From Cumulibacter soli (GTDB taxonomy: Bacteria; Actinomycetota; Actinomycetes; Mycobacteriales; Antricoccaceae), in contig NZ_SMSG01000006.1 in the NCBI RefSeq assembly GCF_004382795.1, positions 1 to 64,000 on the forward strand: DNA of 64,000 bases. The letters are read 5' to 3'. The notes beneath the pieces are model-generated. The model was not told the origin of the DNA. It saw only the letters and a program-made list of their open reading frames with translations, and made no database searches. How positions within the stretch are numbered: position 1 is the first letter of the stretch; each line of letters starts with the position of its first letter. Positions 60,778 through 64,000 of the stretch are shown here, in pieces. The position numbers and the translations under genes were made by a program.

Positions 60778-62046
60778 TTAGGCGCTGACGCCCTTGGGAG
60801 CCTGCTGCTTCATGTAACCGAACATGTAACCGGCCACGCGACGCATCTGAATCTCCTCCGCGCCCTCGGTGATCCGGTAACGACGGTGGTGACGGTAGAT
60901 GTGCTCGAACGGCTTGTACCGCGAGTACCCCATACCTCCGTGCACCTGCATCGCACGATCGGCAGCCTCACAGCACAGACGGTTCGCGAAGTAGTTACAC
61001 ATCGACACCTTGTCCGACACCGAGAACGCGCCGTACTTGTCCATCGCCCACGCGGTCTTGTGGATCAGCGCGCGCAGCATCTCCGCCTGCGTCTGCAACT
61101 CCACCAGTGGGAACTGAATCCCCTGGTTCGTCGACAACGGCTTACCGAACGGCTTACGCTCTTGCGCGTACTTCACCGATTCGTTGATGCAGTACTGAGC
61201 AGCTCCCAGACTCGAGGCCGCCTGACGGATCCGGTTCTCGTTGAAGAAGTGCTGCACGACCTGCAGGCCCTTACCTTCGCCACCAAAGATGGCCGAGTTC
61301 GGCACCCGAATGTCCTTGAACGACACGTGCGCGTGATCAGTAGGCATGTTGAAGGTCCACAAGAACTCTTCAATCTTGAACCCCGGTGCATCCGTCGGCG
61401 TGAGGAAGCAGGTAATACCGTCACCGTCGCCAGCCTTACCGCTGGTCCGCGCGAAGATCAGGTCGTACGCCGCCGAGTGCATCCCGGTGTTCCAGGTCTT
61501 CTCACCGTTGATGATCCACTCATCGCCATCACGCACTGCCGTGGTTTCCATGTGCGTGGCATCCGAGCCATGGTTCGGCTCGGTGATACCGAACGCGAAT
61601 CCACGCTTACCGGTGGCGAGCTTCTCGACCCACTCTTCCTTCTGCTCGTCCGTGCCGTATTCCAGCATCAGCAGCAGACCGACGTTGTTACCGACGATCG
61701 CATGCTCGTTCTGCAGATCGCAGTGCAAACCCAGACCCTTGGATGCAAGGTGCTCGCGGATGACCGCCATGCCTAGGTTCGTGCCATCGCGGCCGCCGTA
61801 CTCCTTCGGGAACGGGTACCGCAGGTGCCCGGCAGCGTCTGCGCGGCGCTTCGCCTCCTGCAGCAACGCCTCCCACTCGGCGTTCGGCAACCCGTCACGA
61901 TCCCAATCGGTACGGGCGTCCTCACGACGGTGGTCAAAGAACCGGTTGTTGTCATCCTGCTCCTGAAGCGGCTTGATTTCCTTCTCAATGAAGTCATCAA
62001 GCACACCCAGGTAATCCTGCAAATCCTGAGGAATGTCGAAATCCAT
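60778..62046 (-). CDS. Acyl-CoA dehydrogenase
   Basis: This FAD-dependent enzyme introduces a 2,3 double bond in an acyl-CoA. The 422-residue protein has the ACAD signatures FAFGITEPNHGSDATHM (FAD/substrate loop), WIINGEKTWNTGM, and the C-terminal QVHGGMGYSRYKPFEHIYRHHRRYRITEGAEEIQ. The Glu in ITEGAEE is the likely catalytic base. It is divergent from the thiolase, 256 bp apart, which suggests one fatty-acid or related degradation unit. The substrate is unknown. It ends at a strong hairpin. Confidence 0.93.
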   Translation of the reverse strand: MDFDIPQDLQDYLGVLDDFIEKEIKPLQEQDDNNRFFDHRREDARTDWDRDGLPNAEWEALLQEAKRRADAAGHLRYPFPKEYGGRDGTNLGMAVIREHLASKGLGLHCDLQNEHAIVGNNVGLLLMLEYGTDEQKEEWVEKLATGKRGFAFGITEPNHGSDATHMETTAVRDGDEWIINGEKTWNTGMHSAAYDLIFARTSGKAGDGDGITCFLTPTDAPGFKIEEFLWTFNMPTDHAHVSFKDIRVPNSAIFGGEGKGLQVVQHFFNENRIRQAASSLGAAQYCINESVKYAQERKPFGKPLSTNQGIQFPLVELQTQAEMLRALIHKTAWAMDKYGAFSVSDKVSMCNYFANRLCCEAADRAMQVHGGMGYSRYKPFEHIYRHHRRYRITEGAEEIQMRRVAGYMFGYMKQQAPKGVSA

Positions 62047-62302
62047 GTATTGCTCCTGTACTCGTGGGTGTCCTACGTGAGCAGCTCGTTGCAGTGAACA
62101 TTAGTTCAGCAACGAGGCTTGCACCCACCCTAACGCCTGTATGGGCACCTCAGTCAACGGCACACACCGAACCGGCACTCAAGCAAAATTCGCTGAACGT
62201 TTGGTCAGACACGACCGGTCTACGTCGCAGAGGACGACGTCTACTGCGGCACAGCCGAGGCTCCCGGCGTGTCGCGACCGGTGTCATGGGACAGTTGGGC
62301 GC

Positions 62303-63520
62303 ATGGAATCAGTCGTTATCTGTAACCCCGTTCGTACCGCAATCGGCGGCTTCAAAGGCGTATTCAGCCCGCTGCAAGCGCCGGACCTCGCCACCCAGGC
62401 GCTCAAGGGCCTCATGGCCCGCACCGGACTCAAGGAAGGCCAGGTTGACGACGTCATCCTCGGCCAGTGCTACCCCAACGGCGAAAGCCCCGCGATCGGC
62501 CGCATCGCCGCACTCGATGCCGGCCTCGGCATCCTCACCGGTGGCTGGCAGCTCGACCGCCGCTGCGGGTCGGGTCTGCAAGCCGTTCTCAACGCCGTCA
62601 TGCAGGTGGCGACCGGCGTCGACGAGACCATCGTCGCTGGTGGCGCCGAGTCGATGACCAACGCCGAGTTCTACGCGCTCGGGCTACGCCAGGGCGTCAA
62701 GGGCGAGCAGGTTCAGCTCGTCGACCGTCTGATGCGCGGCCGCGTCACCGCCGGTGGCCACTCCTTCCCGGTCGAGGGCGGGATGATCGAGACCGCCGAG
62801 AATCTGCGCGCCGAATACAAGATCGGCCGCGAAGAGCAGGACCAGCTCGCCTACCACTCCCAGATGAAGGCGGCCAAGGCGATCGCCGACGGCAAGTTCG
62901 CCGACGAGATCGTGCCGATCACGCTGCCGGCGACGCGTAAGGATCCCGAGCGGCAGATCGTCGACGATGAGCACCCGCGTCCCGAGACAACCGTCGAAAC
63001 GCTGGCGAAGTTGCGCCCGATCCGCGGTAAGTCCGACGCCGAGTCGACGGTCACCGCGGGTAATTCCAGCGGCCAGAACGACGCCGCATCCATGTGCGTG
63101 GTCACCACTGAGGCGAAGGCGAAAGAACTCGGCTTGACTCCCATGGTCAAGCTCGTGGGCTGGGCACACGCCGGCGTACAGCCCAAGACGATGGGAATTG
63201 GTCCGGTCCCCGCAGTCGCGAAACTGTTCGAGCGCACCGGTTTGTCCTGGAAGGACATCGACCTGATCGAACTCAACGAGGCGTTCGCTTCGCAGGCCCT
63301 GGCGTGCCTGCGCGAGTGGGACATCCCGCAGGATGACGAGCGCCTGAACGTCAATGGTTCGGGGATCTCCCTGGGTCACCCGGTCGGCGCGACTGGCACC
63401 CGCATCCTGACGACGATGGCGTACGAGATGAAGCGTCGCGGTTCGAAGTACGGTCTGGAGACCATGTGCATCGGCGGCGGCCAGGGACTAGCGGCGATCT
63501 TCGAGAACGTCAGCGCGTAA
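62303..63520 (+). CDS. Acetyl-CoA acyltransferase (thiolase)
   Basis: The 405-residue thiolase cleaves or condenses beta-ketoacyl-CoA. The nucleophilic Cys is C88 in RRCGSGLQAV; GSGISLGHPVGATG supplies the His and CIGGGQGLA the second Cys. All catalytic residues are present. The ATG at 62303 starts MESVVICNPVRTAIGGFKG, typical of the family; the ribosome site is weak. It pairs divergently with an acyl-CoA dehydrogenase. Biosynthetic versus degradative use cannot be read from sequence. Confidence 0.94.
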   Translation: MESVVICNPVRTAIGGFKGVFSPLQAPDLATQALKGLMARTGLKEGQVDDVILGQCYPNGESPAIGRIAALDAGLGILTGGWQLDRRCGSGLQAVLNAVMQVATGVDETIVAGGAESMTNAEFYALGLRQGVKGEQVQLVDRLMRGRVTAGGHSFPVEGGMIETAENLRAEYKIGREEQDQLAYHSQMKAAKAIADGKFADEIVPITLPATRKDPERQIVDDEHPRPETTVETLAKLRPIRGKSDAESTVTAGNSSGQNDAASMCVVTTEAKAKELGLTPMVKLVGWAHAGVQPKTMGIGPVPAVAKLFERTGLSWKDIDLIELNEAFASQALACLREWDIPQDDERLNVNGSGISLGHPVGATGTRILTTMAYEMKRRGSKYGLETMCIGGGQGLAAIFENVSA

Positions 63521-63535
63521 CCACGCCATACAGTT

Positions 63536-63590
63536 CTGCGGGGCTGTGCGTAACGCTACTAATCAATTAGCGTTACGCACAGCCCCGCAG
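63536..63590. terminator. Bidirectional terminator, 23-bp perfect stem
   Basis: CTGCGGGGCTGTGCGTAACG plus CTA (63536-63558) pairs perfectly with 63568-63590 around a 9-nt AT-rich loop. It lies between the convergent thiolase and IscA-type genes, about 15-20 nt from each stop, and would stop transcription from both sides. Confidence 0.8.
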
Positions 63591-63611
63591 TTCGTGTGGG
63601 CCGAAACCTAT

Positions 63612-63959
63612 CTAGCTGAAGCTGTCGCCGCAGGCGCAGGAGCCGGTCGCGTTCGGGTTGTCGATCGTGAAGCCCTGCTTCTCAATCGTGTCGACGAAGT
63701 CGACGACCGCCCCACCCAGGTACGGCACGCTCATCCGGTCAACGACGACCTCTACGCCGCCGAAGTCCTGGACCGCGTCACCATCAAGCTGACGCTCGTC
63801 GAAGAACAACTGGTACCGAAGTCCGGAGCAGCCACCCGGCTGGACGGCGACGCGCAACCGAAGATCGTCGCGCCCCTCCTGCTGCAGCAGCGACTTGACC
63901 TTGCTCGCCGCTGCCTCGGACAACTGGATTCCGCTGGTGGCCTCAGTCGTAGCACTCAT
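63612..63959 (-). CDS. erpA: IscA/ErpA-type iron-sulfur cluster insertion protein
   Basis: This A-type carrier (115 residues) transfers Fe-S clusters to target proteins. Three conserved cysteines are present: one in QPGGCSGLRYQLFFDE and two in the C-terminal SCACGDSF (C-x-C). GAGG lies upstream of the ATG at 63959. The equivalent gene in M. tuberculosis (Rv2204c) is also near asnB and ctaC. IscA and ErpA cannot be separated by sequence alone, so the symbol is provisional. Confidence 0.92.
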   Translation of the reverse strand: MSATTEATSGIQLSEAAASKVKSLLQQEGRDDLRLRVAVQPGGCSGLRYQLFFDERQLDGDAVQDFGGVEVVVDRMSVPYLGGAVVDFVDTIEKQGFTIDNPNATGSCACGDSFS

Positions 63960-64000
63960 GTTCTACCTCTATCTGTCTGCCGAGATGGGATTGGCTCAAT

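Noticed and set aside
62170-62210. TetR/KstR-type operator CTGAACGTTTGGTCAG between the dehydrogenase and thiolase genes
   Set aside because: The palindrome is imperfect and does not match a consensus I can state with confidence; no regulator gene is adjacent.

Overview
The window is a chromosomal stretch from a high-GC Gram-positive bacterium of the Actinomycetota. Four things support this. The division and cell-wall (dcw) cluster carries the actinobacterial set wag31/divIVA, sepF and ftsZ. ileS has an ultrashort actinobacterial T-box leader. A PASTA kinase lies beside an Rv2175c-like DNA-binding protein. The cytochrome oxidase genes ctaC and ctaF lie near asnB and an IscA-type gene. From mraZ to that IscA gene, the order loosely follows Mycobacterium tuberculosis from about Rv2165c to Rv2204c (recalled, not aligned), with several inserted modules. 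The genus cannot be fixed from the sequence; a lineage near Geodermatophilales or Antricoccales is only a guess. No rRNA, tRNA, insertion sequence, prophage or CRISPR array was seen.

Layout. Positions 0.1-3.5 kb hold an acyl-CoA ligase and, divergently, an orphan solute-binding lipoprotein. Positions 3.5-6.5 kb (minus strand) are a four-gene unit, DksA/TraR-like zinc protein, lspA, rluD-type pseudouridine synthase and a CPBP protease, behind a clear TTGACA-N16-TATCCT promoter. Positions 6.6-8.06 kb encode a K+(Na+)/H+ antiporter, and 8.1-11.6 kb ileS with its T-box. Positions 11.7-31.1 kb (minus strand) are the dcw cluster, transcribed mraZ-rsmH-ftsL-ftsI-murE-mraY-murD-ftsW-murG-murC-ftsQ-[nitroreductase-AhpD-like]-ftsZ-pgeF-yggS-sepF-yggT-wag31. 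Two features stand out: murF is missing from its usual place between murE and mraY, and a redox gene pair sits between ftsQ and ftsZ. Three TGG(T/G)G repeats at 10-bp spacing upstream of mraZ look like the MraZ operator.

Positions 31.4-35.7 kb (plus strand) hold a MoxR ATPase, DUF58 and transglutaminase triad. Positions 35.8-38.8 kb (minus strand) hold a DUF3040 membrane protein and a likely SOS operon: a HEPN-type protein, a methyltransferase and DNA polymerase IV, behind a perfect LexA box. Positions 38.9-42.4 kb carry an MFS transporter, a GNAT protein and a CrtI-like oxidoreductase. Positions 42.4-47.4 kb hold metF and a carotenoid locus: a GGPP-type synthase, crtI and crtB on plus, and crtYc/crtYd on minus next to an Rv2175c-like gene. 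A four-PASTA kinase follows.

Positions 50-51.6 kb encode a cobalt-type nitrile hydratase with its accessory protein, then ctaF and ctaC. Positions 53.2-56.8 kb are an inserted module: a TetR regulator, tandem operators, a two-gene ABC exporter and a nucleoside hydrolase. asnB follows. Positions 58.8-60.8 kb are an accessory island with 19-bp tandem repeats, a 46-bp duplicated palindromic element and a lone AbiEi/nuclease-like gene. The window closes with an acyl-CoA dehydrogenase, a divergent thiolase and an IscA/ErpA-type protein.

The most unusual points are the murF gap, the redox pair inside the division operon, the SOS-linked HEPN protein with an R-x6-H motif, and the repeat-flanked AbiEi/nuclease gene. 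No wholly new system can be demonstrated from sequence alone.
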